Assembly: GCF_018070465.1 (NCBI RefSeq)
Contig: NZ_JAGPXT010000009.1
Coordinates: 124,001-188,000 of the forward strand
DNA length: 64,000 nt
From: Micromonospora sp. C95
Lineage (GTDB): Bacteria > Actinomycetota > Actinomycetes > Mycobacteriales > Micromonosporaceae
Direction of reading: 5' to 3'
Shown in pieces: positions 7,152 through 14,811 of the stretch. A program made the position numbers and the translations under genes. The number at the start of each line of letters is the position of its first letter. Positions within the stretch are counted from its first letter, which is position 1. Below the pieces are notes generated by a model. It was not told where the DNA came from. It worked only from the letters and a program-made list of their open reading frames with translations, and searched no databases.

Positions 7152-8255
7152 TCAGTACACCGACAGGTGAACGTGATTGGTGTGGTCGCTGGACGGGTCA
7201 CCCCGGGCACCGCTGTACGACTTCCAGCCGCTGCTGGGCAGCCAGATCTGCCTGTACCAGATCACGTAGAGCACCGCGAGCCGGTCGGCGTTGTCGACGA
7301 AGTACGCCGCCAGGTTGTTGCCGTAGGAGCGGTCGCCACCGGTCGCGTCCCCGCCGAAGCCCTTCTTCTGGGCCGCGAAGTCGCAGGCCCGACCCTTCGG
7401 GTGCTCGCCCGAGCCGCCGGACCGGTAGCAGGACACGTACCGGGTGAAACCGGCCGACTTGGCCTGCTTCAGCGCGTGCAGGGTGCGTGGGGTGATGCAG
7501 CCGTTGGCCGGGGTGGGGTCGTTGACGCTGCACGACTCCGAGGGCCACGACCCGTCGGAGTTGCGCGGGGCGGGCTTGGCGGTGGGGCTCGACCCACCGC
7601 TGCGCGACGGTGACCGGGCGGCCCGTTCGGCGGCCCGGGCCCGCTCGGCCGCCTCGTCCCGCTCGATGGCCACGGTCAACGCCCGTTCGGCCTGGTCCTT
7701 GCGCTTGGCCATCACGGCCACCTGCTTGCGCTGTTCCTGGATCTCCGCGTCCAGGGCCTGCTTGGTGGTGCTGACCTCGTCCCGGGCGGTCTGGAGTTCA
7801 CGCAGCGCCCGGTCCTCGTTGGCGGCCACCGCGTCCAGCGCCGCCGCCCGGTCCATGAAACCGGCCGGTGACCCGCTGTGGAGCAGCGCGGACGCGGCGC
7901 CCAGCCGCCCGGTGCGGTACGCCTGCGCGGCGATCTCGGCGACCTTGGTGCCGCGCTCGGCGACCTGGCTCTCGGTCGTCTTGAGCTGCTCGGCGAGCTT
8001 CTTCTGCCGTTTCACCGAGCGGTCGAGCGCCGTCTTGGCGTCGAGGTAGCCCTTGCTGGCCGCCTCCAGTTGGGCGCGCAGTGCCGGGGTGCCACCCTCG
8101 TCGTCCACATCGCCCGGGGCTGCCGCCCGCAGTGGCTGCGGAGCCGCGCCGGCCGGGGCGAAGGGGGCCAGCGCGACGCCGAGGGTGAGGGCGAGCGCGG
8201 CGGCGATCAGGGCCGTCGTACGGGCGGCCGGTCTTACCGTTGCCACTGCTGGCAT
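7152..8255 (-). CDS. Secreted coiled-coil protein with M15-like C-terminal domain
   Basis: The 367-residue protein has a Sec signal peptide (TALIAAALALTLGVALAPFAPAGA, cleaved near residue 38) and a long coiled coil at about residues 55-215. A Ser/Pro linker follows, then a C-terminal domain with HPKGRACDF and SDHTNHVHLSVY. The latter motifs match the metal-ligand layout of D-Ala-D-Ala carboxypeptidase/M15-like and ARB_07466-type domains. The architecture resembles RipA/CwlO-like envelope proteins, so peptidoglycan binding or hydrolysis is likely. A c-di-AMP riboswitch leader precedes the gene, as for many actinobacterial wall hydrolases. The ATG at 8255 is 8 bases after GGAAGG, which lies at the riboswitch 3' end. 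Confidence 0.85.
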   Translation of the reverse strand: MPAVATVRPAARTTALIAAALALTLGVALAPFAPAGAAPQPLRAAAPGDVDDEGGTPALRAQLEAASKGYLDAKTALDRSVKRQKKLAEQLKTTESQVAERGTKVAEIAAQAYRTGRLGAASALLHSGSPAGFMDRAAALDAVAANEDRALRELQTARDEVSTTKQALDAEIQEQRKQVAVMAKRKDQAERALTVAIERDEAAERARAAERAARSPSRSGGSSPTAKPAPRNSDGSWPSESCSVNDPTPANGCITPRTLHALKQAKSAGFTRYVSCYRSGGSGEHPKGRACDFAAQKKGFGGDATGGDRSYGNNLAAYFVDNADRLAVLYVIWYRQIWLPSSGWKSYSGARGDPSSDHTNHVHLSVY

Positions 8256-8261
8256 GCAAAT

Positions 8262-8400
8262 GTCCTTCCGTCAGCCGCCGACCGGGTTAGCTGACGGGTT
8301 CGGGACGGAAGATCCCTACCGCTCGCGCGGATGCACCCCAGGAACGTGGTTCCCCGGTTCGCCCTGGCGGGCGATTAGGCGGCGGCCGCCGCCGGCACCG
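8262..8400 (-). ncRNA. ydaO/yuaA-type c-di-AMP riboswitch
   Basis: Read on the minus strand, the leader contains the diagnostic blocks GGCGAACCGGGGAACCA, TGGGGTGCATCC, GTAGGG, TTCCGTCCCGAACCCGTCAG and CTAACCCGGTCGGCGG. It ends in GCTGACGGAAGGA. These match the actinobacterial ydaO family (Rfam RF00379) as I know it. In this family c-di-AMP binding lowers expression of wall-remodelling genes. The 3' end merges with the ribosome-binding site of the secreted coiled-coil gene. The 5' boundary is approximate. Confidence 0.88.
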
Positions 8401-8542
8401 GTGGGTGCCGCCGGGCGATGGCCGGGTCAGAGCCTACCGGTGCGCACGTGACCGGTGCAGCTGCTGTTACTGCTGGTGTTCGGTTCTTGACTAGTAGACC
8501 AGAACAAATCGGATAATAGCCCCATTTTCTCGATTGGCCTGG
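8401..8542 (-). promoter_or_regulatory. Probable promoter region of the riboswitch transcript
   Basis: This stretch between the CDF exporter stop and the riboswitch is locally AT-rich (about 8465-8530). On the minus strand it contains TATTAT and a TACTAGT patch, and the dyad GTTCT...AGAAC is visible. A transcription start for the riboswitch RNA should lie here, but no unambiguous -35/-10 pair can be assigned. Confidence 0.4.
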
Positions 8543-9460
8543 TCACCACTGCACCGCTCCGCAGCCCCCGGGGTCGGGACGCGGTTCGACCTGGAGGGTC
8601 GCGTGCTCGATCTGGAAGTCCTCGTGCAGCGCCGAGCGGGCCGCCGCCAGGACGGTGCCGACATCGGCGTCCGGACTGACCGTCAGGTGCGCGGAGGCGA
8701 CCTCCATGCCGGAGGTCAACGTCCAGACGTGCAGGTCGTGGACGCCGGCCACGCCCGGCACCGCGGCCAGCCGGTCGTGCACCGCGGTGACCTGCAGGTG
8801 TTCCGGTGCGGCCTGGACCAGGATGCGTACCGCCGCCCGGCCCAGGCGCCACGTCCGGGGCAGGATGAACACGGCGATCGCGACCGCCACCAGCGGATCG
8901 GCCCACCACCAGTCGGTCACCGCGATCAGCAGAGCGGCGGCGATCACGCCCAGCGAGCCGAGCAGGTCCGCCAGCACCTCCAGGTAGGCCCCCCGCAGGT
9001 TGATGCTCTTTCGCGCCCCCGGGCGCAACAGGGCGAACGCGGCGACGTTGGCGAGCAGGCCGAGCGCCGCCACCACGAGAACCGGGCCGGCGAGCACCTC
9101 GGGCGGATCGCCGAACCGACGTACCGCCTCGACCAGCACGTACACCGCCACGCCGGAGAGCAGTACGGCGTTGGCCAGGGCCGCGAGCACCTCAAGCCGG
9201 TAGAGCCCGAAGGTGCGTTGTGGGTCGGTGTCGGCTCGCCGGGTGGCCGCCACGGCCGCGAGGGCCATGCCGATGCCCAGCACATCGGTGAACATGTGCC
9301 CGGCGTCGGAGAGCAGGGCCAGCGAACCGGTCCGCAGGGCGGTCACTGCCTCGATCACCATCAGCGCACTGAGCAGGGCGAACGCCGCCCACAGCCGGCC
9401 GGAGTGGCGGTGTGCGGCGTTCGACACCGCAGCGTGGTGATGGTCATGGCCGGCGCCCAC
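8543..9460 (-). CDS. CDF-family divalent metal cation exporter
   Basis: The 305-residue protein has a His-rich N-terminus (GHDHHH), six predicted transmembrane helices and a cytoplasmic C-terminal ferredoxin-like domain ending near residue 290. The transport site shows H55xxxD59 in helix 2 (DAGHMFTD). In helix 5 it shows E161xxxD165 (EVLADLLGS), where many zinc carriers have His at the first position. CDF proteins exchange Zn2+, Cd2+ or Co2+ for protons across the inner membrane. It starts at GTG 9460 and appears monocistronic. Confidence 0.92.
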   Translation of the reverse strand: MGAGHDHHHAAVSNAAHRHSGRLWAAFALLSALMVIEAVTALRTGSLALLSDAGHMFTDVLGIGMALAAVAATRRADTDPQRTFGLYRLEVLAALANAVLLSGVAVYVLVEAVRRFGDPPEVLAGPVLVVAALGLLANVAAFALLRPGARKSINLRGAYLEVLADLLGSLGVIAAALLIAVTDWWWADPLVAVAIAVFILPRTWRLGRAAVRILVQAAPEHLQVTAVHDRLAAVPGVAGVHDLHVWTLTSGMEVASAHLTVSPDADVGTVLAAARSALHEDFQIEHATLQVEPRPDPGGCGAVQW

Positions 9461-9551
9461 CCAGACACCTTGCGTCGTCCGCCGGGCCGGGGACGAAGCT
9501 ATGCCAACATCGCTATGTGTGCAATCGTCGGGTGGGTCGCGGTGCTCGGGC

Positions 9552-11666
9552 TCAACCGGTCGGGTCGACGGTGGTCAACCGTTGGGTGGCCCGGGACAGG
9601 GCGACGTAGAGGGTACGGACGCCGGAGCCAGGCTCCGCCCGGATCTCCGTCGGGGCGACCAGCACCACCCCGTCGTACTCCATGCCCTTGGCCTCCAGGC
9701 TGGTCACCACCTGCAACCGCTCCCCGCCAAGTGCCCCCAACCAGGCCGCGACCTGGTCCCGCCGGGGCACCGGGGTGATCACGCCGACGGTGCCCGCCAC
9801 CTCGCCGAGCAGGGCGCTGGCGGCCGTCACGACGGTGGTCTCCAACTCGGGTACCGGCACCACGAGCTGGACCGGATCGACCCCGGTGGACCGGACCGCG
9901 GTGGGCAACGCGAGATCCGGGTACGCCCGCCGGATCTCGGCCGCCGCCACCGCGAAGATCTCCGCCGAGTTGCGGTAGTTCGTGGTGAGGGTGAAGCGGT
10001 GCCGACGACGGCGACCGAGCGCCTGGTCACGGGCGCGGGCCAGCTCCTGCGGATCGCCCGTCCACGCGGTCTGCGCCGGGTCACCCACCACCGTCCAAGA
10101 CGCCAGCCGACCGCGCCGGCCCACCATCCGCCACTGCATCGGCGAGACGTCCTGGGACTCGTCGACCACCAGGTGGGCGTAGTCGCGGTAGTCCTCGGGG
10201 CGTTCCCGGGCGGCCTGCCGGGCGGCCCGCTGCCGGTCGGCGAACGTGCTCAGCTCGCGTACCCCACCGGCCAGCTGGAACGGGTCCCGCTTCGGGCGGG
10301 CGGGCCGCATCGGCTTGCCGAGCAGCGCGTCCAACTCGTCCAGCAACGCGACGTCGGCGACGGAAGGCCCATCCGTGGCCAACCCCCGGTACGCCGCGCC
10401 GAGCAGCCGGATCTCGGCACCGGAGAGCAACCCCGAGCCGTAGCGGCGCAGCCGCTGTGGATCGGTCAGCCAGGCGAGCACGTGCCGTGGATGCAGCCGG
10501 GGCCACCACGCCTTCAGGAAGTCCCGGAAATCCGTCCGGTCGATCAGCTCGTCCTCGAAGGCGCGCTGCTCGGGCAGCCCGGTGATGCCCAGCCGGCGGG
10601 CCTGCGCCCAGAGCGCGGCGAGCACGCCGTCGAAGCCGGCCCGCCGCACCTCGTTGCGGCGGGCGCCGCGAGGCAGCGCGCGGTCCCGGATGGCGTCCAA
10701 CTCGGCCCGCTCCAGCCGCAGCAGCGTGCCCCGGTACAGCAGGCGCAGCTCGGTCGGGGCGTCGGGGACCGCGTCCCGGGCCGCCCGTTCCAGCACCCGG
10801 CGCATCCGCAGCGAACCCTTCACCGCCGCCACCTCGGGCGGGTCGGTGCGGGTGGCCACCACCCCGGGGAACAGGGTGCCCAGCGAGTGCAGGGTGGCGG
10901 TGTCCTCGCCGAGCGACGGCAGCACCGAGGCGATGTACTCGACGAAGACCGAGGAGGGGCCGATCACCAGGATGCCGCCTCCGGCGTACCGGCTGCGGTC
11001 GGCGTAGAGCAGGTACGCCGCGCGATGCAGCGCCACCGCCGTCTTGCCGGTGCCCGGGCCGCCGGAGACGAGGGTCACCCCCGAGCCGGGGGAGCGGATC
11101 GCCTCGTCCTGCTCGCGCTGGATGGTGGCCACGATGTCCCGCATGCCGCGACCGGTCGTCCGGGACAGGGTGGCCAGCAGCGCACCGTCGCCGACCACCG
11201 GCATGTCCGGTGGGGCGGCGTCCGGATCCAGCAGGTCGTCCTCGATCCGGGTGACCCGCTCGCGGCTGGACTGGATCGTGCGGCGCCGGACGACGCCGAG
11301 CGGCTCGGCCGGCGTCGCCTGGTAGAAGGCGGCGGCGGCCGGGGCCCGCCAGTCCACCACCAGGGTGGTGGCGTCCTCGTCGCGGATGCCGAGTCGCCCG
11401 ACGTACAGGGTCTGCCCGTCACGCAGGTCGAGACGGCCGAAGACCAGGCCCTCGTACTCGGCGTCGAGCAGGTGGCGTCGCTGCGCGGCGTGGAAGACCA
11501 TCGCGTCCCGCTCGACAAGCGCACCGAAGTTGCCGACCCGGGCGAGCCGGTAGCCCTCCCGTTCCGCGTGGACGGCGGATCGGCGCAGCTCGGCCAGTCG
11601 CGCGTACACCCGGTCGAGATGCCGTTGCTCGGCGGCGATCTCCTGATCCAGGGTGCTCTGGTCCAC
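9552..11666 (-). CDS. helD: HelD-like RNA polymerase recycling ATPase (UvrD/Rep superfamily)
   Basis: The 704-residue protein starts with an antiparallel coiled-coil arm (about residues 1-40) and carries Walker A GGPGTGKT at 202-209. It also has the VVDESQDVS Walker B/motif II and motif III VVGDPAQTAW, split 1A/2A helicase domains, and a C-terminal LYVALSRATQRL motif VI. The order matches actinobacterial class II HelD, which pulls RNA polymerase off DNA or releases stalled or rifampicin-bound enzyme. A plain UvrD helicase would lack the N-terminal arm. No GGGGCTTGC...GCAAGGCCCC rifamycin-associated element is seen upstream, so rifampicin induction is not supported. Confidence 0.85.
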   Translation of the reverse strand: MDQSTLDQEIAAEQRHLDRVYARLAELRRSAVHAEREGYRLARVGNFGALVERDAMVFHAAQRRHLLDAEYEGLVFGRLDLRDGQTLYVGRLGIRDEDATTLVVDWRAPAAAAFYQATPAEPLGVVRRRTIQSSRERVTRIEDDLLDPDAAPPDMPVVGDGALLATLSRTTGRGMRDIVATIQREQDEAIRSPGSGVTLVSGGPGTGKTAVALHRAAYLLYADRSRYAGGGILVIGPSSVFVEYIASVLPSLGEDTATLHSLGTLFPGVVATRTDPPEVAAVKGSLRMRRVLERAARDAVPDAPTELRLLYRGTLLRLERAELDAIRDRALPRGARRNEVRRAGFDGVLAALWAQARRLGITGLPEQRAFEDELIDRTDFRDFLKAWWPRLHPRHVLAWLTDPQRLRRYGSGLLSGAEIRLLGAAYRGLATDGPSVADVALLDELDALLGKPMRPARPKRDPFQLAGGVRELSTFADRQRAARQAARERPEDYRDYAHLVVDESQDVSPMQWRMVGRRGRLASWTVVGDPAQTAWTGDPQELARARDQALGRRRRHRFTLTTNYRNSAEIFAVAAAEIRRAYPDLALPTAVRSTGVDPVQLVVPVPELETTVVTAASALLGEVAGTVGVITPVPRRDQVAAWLGALGGERLQVVTSLEAKGMEYDGVVLVAPTEIRAEPGSGVRTLYVALSRATQRLTTVDPTG

Positions 11667-11764
11667 CGCTCGCTCTCCTCGTGACGCCGCCCGGCCAACC
11701 GCACGAGATTACGCCCCGCGTTCGACCTGGCCGGAGGGGCACCTTGGCCGGGGGTGCTCGACGG

Positions 11765-12688
11765 TCAGCCGGGGATGCGCCGTCCGGCCGGGAGGTCATC
11801 CAGAACCCGGCGCAACACGCCGGCCAGGGCGGCGTTGACCTCCTCGGGCCGCTCCATCATCAGCATGTGTCCGGCACCGGGGCAGACGGTCAGGTCGGTG
11901 GCCGGCAGCGCGGCGGCGATCGACTCCGCGCACGGCGGTGGGGTGAGCCGGTCCCGGTCGCCGACCAGCGCCGCCGCCGGCAGGTGAGCCAGTGCGGTGA
12001 GCGTGTCCAGCCGGTGCTGGGTGCCGATGGAGGCCCGGAACCCGCCGATCGACCGAAGCGAGGCGCGGGCCACGGCCGAGGTGACCAGCCGGATGTCGGT
12101 GGGGTCGCAACGGTCCCCGAAGAGCATCCACCGGATGCTCGGGCGGAGCGCACGCAGCAGGGCCCGGGGCGGTCGCCAGGCGCCGCAGCGGGCGAGGACT
12201 CCCGCTCCGGTGGTCTCGGCCAGCCGGATGATCCGGGCGATCCGGGGAGAAAGACCGTAGACGGTGTGGGTGTGCCCCTCGGCGGTGGTGGAGACGAAGA
12301 CCAGACCGGCGGTGCGTCGGGAGAAGTGGTCCGGGTGGCGGTGCGCGTACTCCATGATGGTCATGCCGCCCATCGAGTGGCCGACTAGCACCACCGGGCC
12401 GGTGGGCGCCACCGCGTCCAGCACCGCGGCCAGGTCGTCACCGAGTTGGGCCAGCGTGGCCGTGGGCAGGGTCATGCAGCTGGACCGGCCGTGCCCGCGC
12501 GCGTCGTAGGTGACCACCCGGACCGAGCCGAACGTCTCGCGGAGGGCGGCCACCTGCCGGTGCCAACTGCGTCCGTCCAGGGTCCAGCCGTGCAGCAGCA
12601 CGGCGGTCACCTCGGCGTCGGTCGGGCCGGTGGTCTCCACGTGCAGGCGCACGTCGTCGCCCAGCCGTACCTCGGTCGGCTCCGGCAT
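11765..12688 (-). CDS. Alpha/beta hydrolase
   Basis: The 307-residue protein shows a classic alpha/beta-hydrolase triad. The oxyanion segment is VLLHGWTLDGRSW, the nucleophile elbow GHSMGG, the acid in GDRDRLTPP and the His in GAGHMLMMERP. A cap domain lies around residues 140-215. The substrate is unknown; esterase, lipase-like or hydrolytic detoxification roles are all possible. The ATG at 12688 is preferred over one 7 codons upstream because GGGAGG stands 6 bases before it. A palindrome and direct repeats at 12716-12754 precede it, shared with the divergent carbonic anhydrase gene. Confidence 0.85.
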   Translation of the reverse strand: MPEPTEVRLGDDVRLHVETTGPTDAEVTAVLLHGWTLDGRSWHRQVAALRETFGSVRVVTYDARGHGRSSCMTLPTATLAQLGDDLAAVLDAVAPTGPVVLVGHSMGGMTIMEYAHRHPDHFSRRTAGLVFVSTTAEGHTHTVYGLSPRIARIIRLAETTGAGVLARCGAWRPPRALLRALRPSIRWMLFGDRCDPTDIRLVTSAVARASLRSIGGFRASIGTQHRLDTLTALAHLPAAALVGDRDRLTPPPCAESIAAALPATDLTVCPGAGHMLMMERPEEVNAALAGVLRRVLDDLPAGRRIPG

Positions 12689-12715
12689 CGCCACCTCCCA
12701 ACGGCGCACGGTCGT

Positions 12716-12754
12716 GTAACACCGGGGATACCCGGTGGTAACACCGGCTACCCG
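12716..12754. promoter_or_regulatory. Candidate operator: palindrome within direct repeats
   Basis: A palindrome CACCGGG-GATA-CCCGGTG occupies 12720-12737. GTAACACCGG...TACCCG occurs at 12716-12734 and again at 12738-12754, 22 bases (two helical turns) apart. It lies in the divergent gap between the hydrolase and carbonic anhydrase genes, where a repressor or activator site is expected. The binding protein is unknown. Confidence 0.4.
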
Positions 12755-12838
12755 TCATGACAACACGCCAACCGGGTTGTTGAGAAGATCTCGTCGATCG
12801 GCTCCGCCGAGGGCGACGGCCCGGCCAGGCTGAGAGGC

Positions 12839-13495
12839 ATGGCAACCACGGGGGGAGTACCCGCCGGCTCCGCGCTCGCCGGTCAGGCCCGCGGGGGCAC
12901 GCCGCGCGCGGCCCTGGCCGAACTGCTCGCCGGCAACCGGCGCTTCGTCAGCGGCCAGCCGGTGCACGGCCATGACGTGACCGCCGCTGCCGCGACCGCC
13001 TCGGGCGACCAGCAGCCGTACGCCGTGGTGCTCGGCTGCATCGACTCGCGGGTGCCGCTGGAGGCGATCTTCGACCAGACCTTCGGCTCGATCTGTGTCA
13101 TCCGCACCGGGGCACACGTGCTGGACCGGGCGGTGCTCGGCTCGATCGAGTACGTGGTCGAGGTGTTGGGCGTACCGCTGGTGATGGTGCTGGGCCACGA
13201 GCGGTGCGGCGCGGTGCAGGCGACCATCGACGCGCTGCGCAGCGGTCGGCGTCCGGCCGGCGCGCTGGCCCATCTGGTGGACCGGATCGCGCCGGCGGTC
13301 ACCGAGGTGGGACTGGACGAGCCGGACCTGCTGCCGCTGGCCGTCCGCCGGCACGTGGCCCGCACCGTCGCCGCGCTGCGCGCCGACCCGAGGCTGGCGC
13401 CGCCGGTCGCCGCCGGCCGGCTCGCCGTCACCGGCGCCCGCTACGACCTCGCCACCGGCGAGGTCGCCCTGCTGGACCCGCCGGAACGGGCCTGA
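12839..13495 (+). CDS. Beta-class carbonic anhydrase
   Basis: The 218-residue enzyme contains GCIDSRVP (zinc ligand Cys67, with Asp69 and Arg71 forming the gating dyad) and GHERCGA (zinc ligands His120 and Cys123), the full beta-carbonic anhydrase signature. It interconverts CO2 and bicarbonate, supplying carboxylases such as acetyl-CoA carboxylase. There is no signal peptide, so it is cytoplasmic. A GAGAGG ribosome-binding site is close to the ATG. A bidirectional terminator follows. Confidence 0.95.
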   Translation: MATTGGVPAGSALAGQARGGTPRAALAELLAGNRRFVSGQPVHGHDVTAAAATASGDQQPYAVVLGCIDSRVPLEAIFDQTFGSICVIRTGAHVLDRAVLGSIEYVVEVLGVPLVMVLGHERCGAVQATIDALRSGRRPAGALAHLVDRIAPAVTEVGLDEPDLLPLAVRRHVARTVAALRADPRLAPPVAAGRLAVTGARYDLATGEVALLDPPERA

Positions 13496-13569
13496 GCGGC
13501 CGGCGGCGGACCTCGTCGGCCGGGATCGCCGCAGCCGGCGCGGTCACCGGCGGTCGCTGCGCACGGCGA

Positions 13570-13600
13570 AACGCCCGCCGGGGGCGACCCGACGGGCGTT
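13570..13600. terminator. Bidirectional terminator between convergent genes
   Basis: AACGCCCG at 13570-13577 pairs with 13593-13600, with further GC pairing possible inside the loop. It lies between the stop codons of the carbonic anhydrase gene (+) and a small conserved gene (-). Confidence 0.65.
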
Positions 13601-13635
13601 CACAGGCGGTGCGGAGAGGGCGTGCCCTCGGCCGA

Positions 13636-13965
13636 TCAGGCCTCGAAGACGCCGGCCTCGACCAGGCGCTTCTCGGTGGCGTCCCAGCCGTCACCCGGGT
13701 GGGCGGCGTTGAGCCCGTTGAGCTCGGCCCGGATCTTGGCGGCGTGGCCGGCGGCGGCCAACACCCGGATCTCCTCGACGAAAGCCTCGGAGTCGGTGCG
13801 CAGGTGCGCCGTCCTGCCGTTGGTCAGGTTCCGCACGTAGGCGTGCTTGCCGCCGTTGAGCGGGATGACGTACTTGAACTCGCCCAGCACGCTGAGGGCG
13901 CCACCCTGGCCAGCCTGGCCGGCCCGGACTGACGCGCGCGCGGTCTTAGAGGTGTTGCTCGCCAC
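13636..13965 (-). CDS. Conserved small protein of unknown function
   Basis: The 109-residue protein starts at GTG 13965, seven bases after an AAGGAG ribosome-binding site. After a flexible Ser/Ala/Gln/Gly-rich N-terminus (residues 1-25) it has a compact core. That core combines beta strands (FKYVIPLNGGKHAYVRN) with a helix and an acidic C-terminal half (GDGWDATEKRLVEAGVFEA). It looks like a folded cytoplasmic protein conserved in actinomycetes, but I do not recognise a named domain. It is divergent from the DUF3145 gene. Confidence 0.75.
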   Translation of the reverse strand: MASNTSKTARASVRAGQAGQGGALSVLGEFKYVIPLNGGKHAYVRNLTNGRTAHLRTDSEAFVEEIRVLAAAGHAAKIRAELNGLNAAHPGDGWDATEKRLVEAGVFEA

Positions 13966-14269
13966 GGAGGTACTCCTTGCAAGACGTACGGAGGACGGAA
14001 CGTCCGGGGGCTGATGCGGGCGCCGTCAAGGCGAGACCCGCGGAGGCTTACGCGGCACAGGCCGCCGATGGAACTGTACACGACCCACGATGCCGGCTGG
14101 TCATCGCGGCGTCACGAGGTGGAACCCCGGTCACCTGTCCGGGTATTCCGGGCGGCGGATTTTCCGATTCCCTGGCGTACCATCCGTCACAGCAGTCATC
14201 ATGTGTTCCACAAGCCCGGATCGGGCGAGGTCGTAGGGGAAGACGCACCTCGCACTCCGGGAGGTCACC
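13966..14269. other. Divergent intergenic region
   Basis: These 304 bases separate the small conserved gene (-) from the DUF3145 gene (+). A TACCAT hexamer at 14178-14183 could be a -10 box for the rightward gene, but no matching -35 is clear. No gene or stable hairpin stands out. Confidence 0.4.
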
Positions 14270-14761
14270 GTGCCAACGCGTGGCGTCGTATACGTCCACT
14301 CGACCCCGCTCGCCGTGTGCTCGCACGTCGAGTGGGCGATCGCGCGCGTCCTCGCCGCGCCGGTCAACCTGCAGTGGACGGCCCAGCCCGTCGATCCCGG
14401 TGCCCGCCGGGCCGAGTGCGGGTGGTCCGGTCGCCCGGGAACGGGCGCCGAACTGGCCGCTGCCCTCCGGCAGTGGCCCATGATTCGTTTCGAGGTCACC
14501 GAGGAGCCCAGTCCGGGCGTCGACGGTGAGCGCTTCATGCACGTACCGGGCCGGGGCCTGTTCCGGGCGACCGTGGGCGCCGCCGGGGACATCCAGCTCG
14601 GCGAGGACCGGCTGCGCAGCATCATGGCGGGCGCGCGGGCGCCGGAGGCCCTGGCCCACGCCCTCGACAAGGCCCTCGGCACCGCGTGGGACGCCGAGTT
14701 GGAGCCGTACCGTCACGCCGGGGACGGCGCGCCGGTGACCCTGCTCACCCGGGTGGGCTGA
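14270..14761 (+). CDS. DUF3145 family protein
   Basis: The 163-residue protein matches the DUF3145 family, found almost only in actinobacteria. Recognisable blocks are RGVVYVHSTPLAVCSHVEWA, the central RFEVTEEPSPGVDGER and the C-terminal WDAELEPYRHAGDGAPVTLL. The function is unknown. The family is often near acetyl-CoA carboxylase or fatty-acid genes in streptomycetes, and here the fab operon lies 3 kb away. It is cytoplasmic with no membrane segment. Confidence 0.9.
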   Translation: MPTRGVVYVHSTPLAVCSHVEWAIARVLAAPVNLQWTAQPVDPGARRAECGWSGRPGTGAELAAALRQWPMIRFEVTEEPSPGVDGERFMHVPGRGLFRATVGAAGDIQLGEDRLRSIMAGARAPEALAHALDKALGTAWDAELEPYRHAGDGAPVTLLTRVG

Positions 14762-14811
14762 CCGGGGCGCGGGCCGAGGTCGAGTTGCCCGGTACGCGGT
14801 GAACTGGTGGG

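Noticed and set aside
11667..11764. Possible rifamycin-associated element before the HelD-like gene
   Set aside because: The GGGGCTTGC...GCAAGGCCCC palindrome expected upstream of HelR-type genes is not present in the gap.
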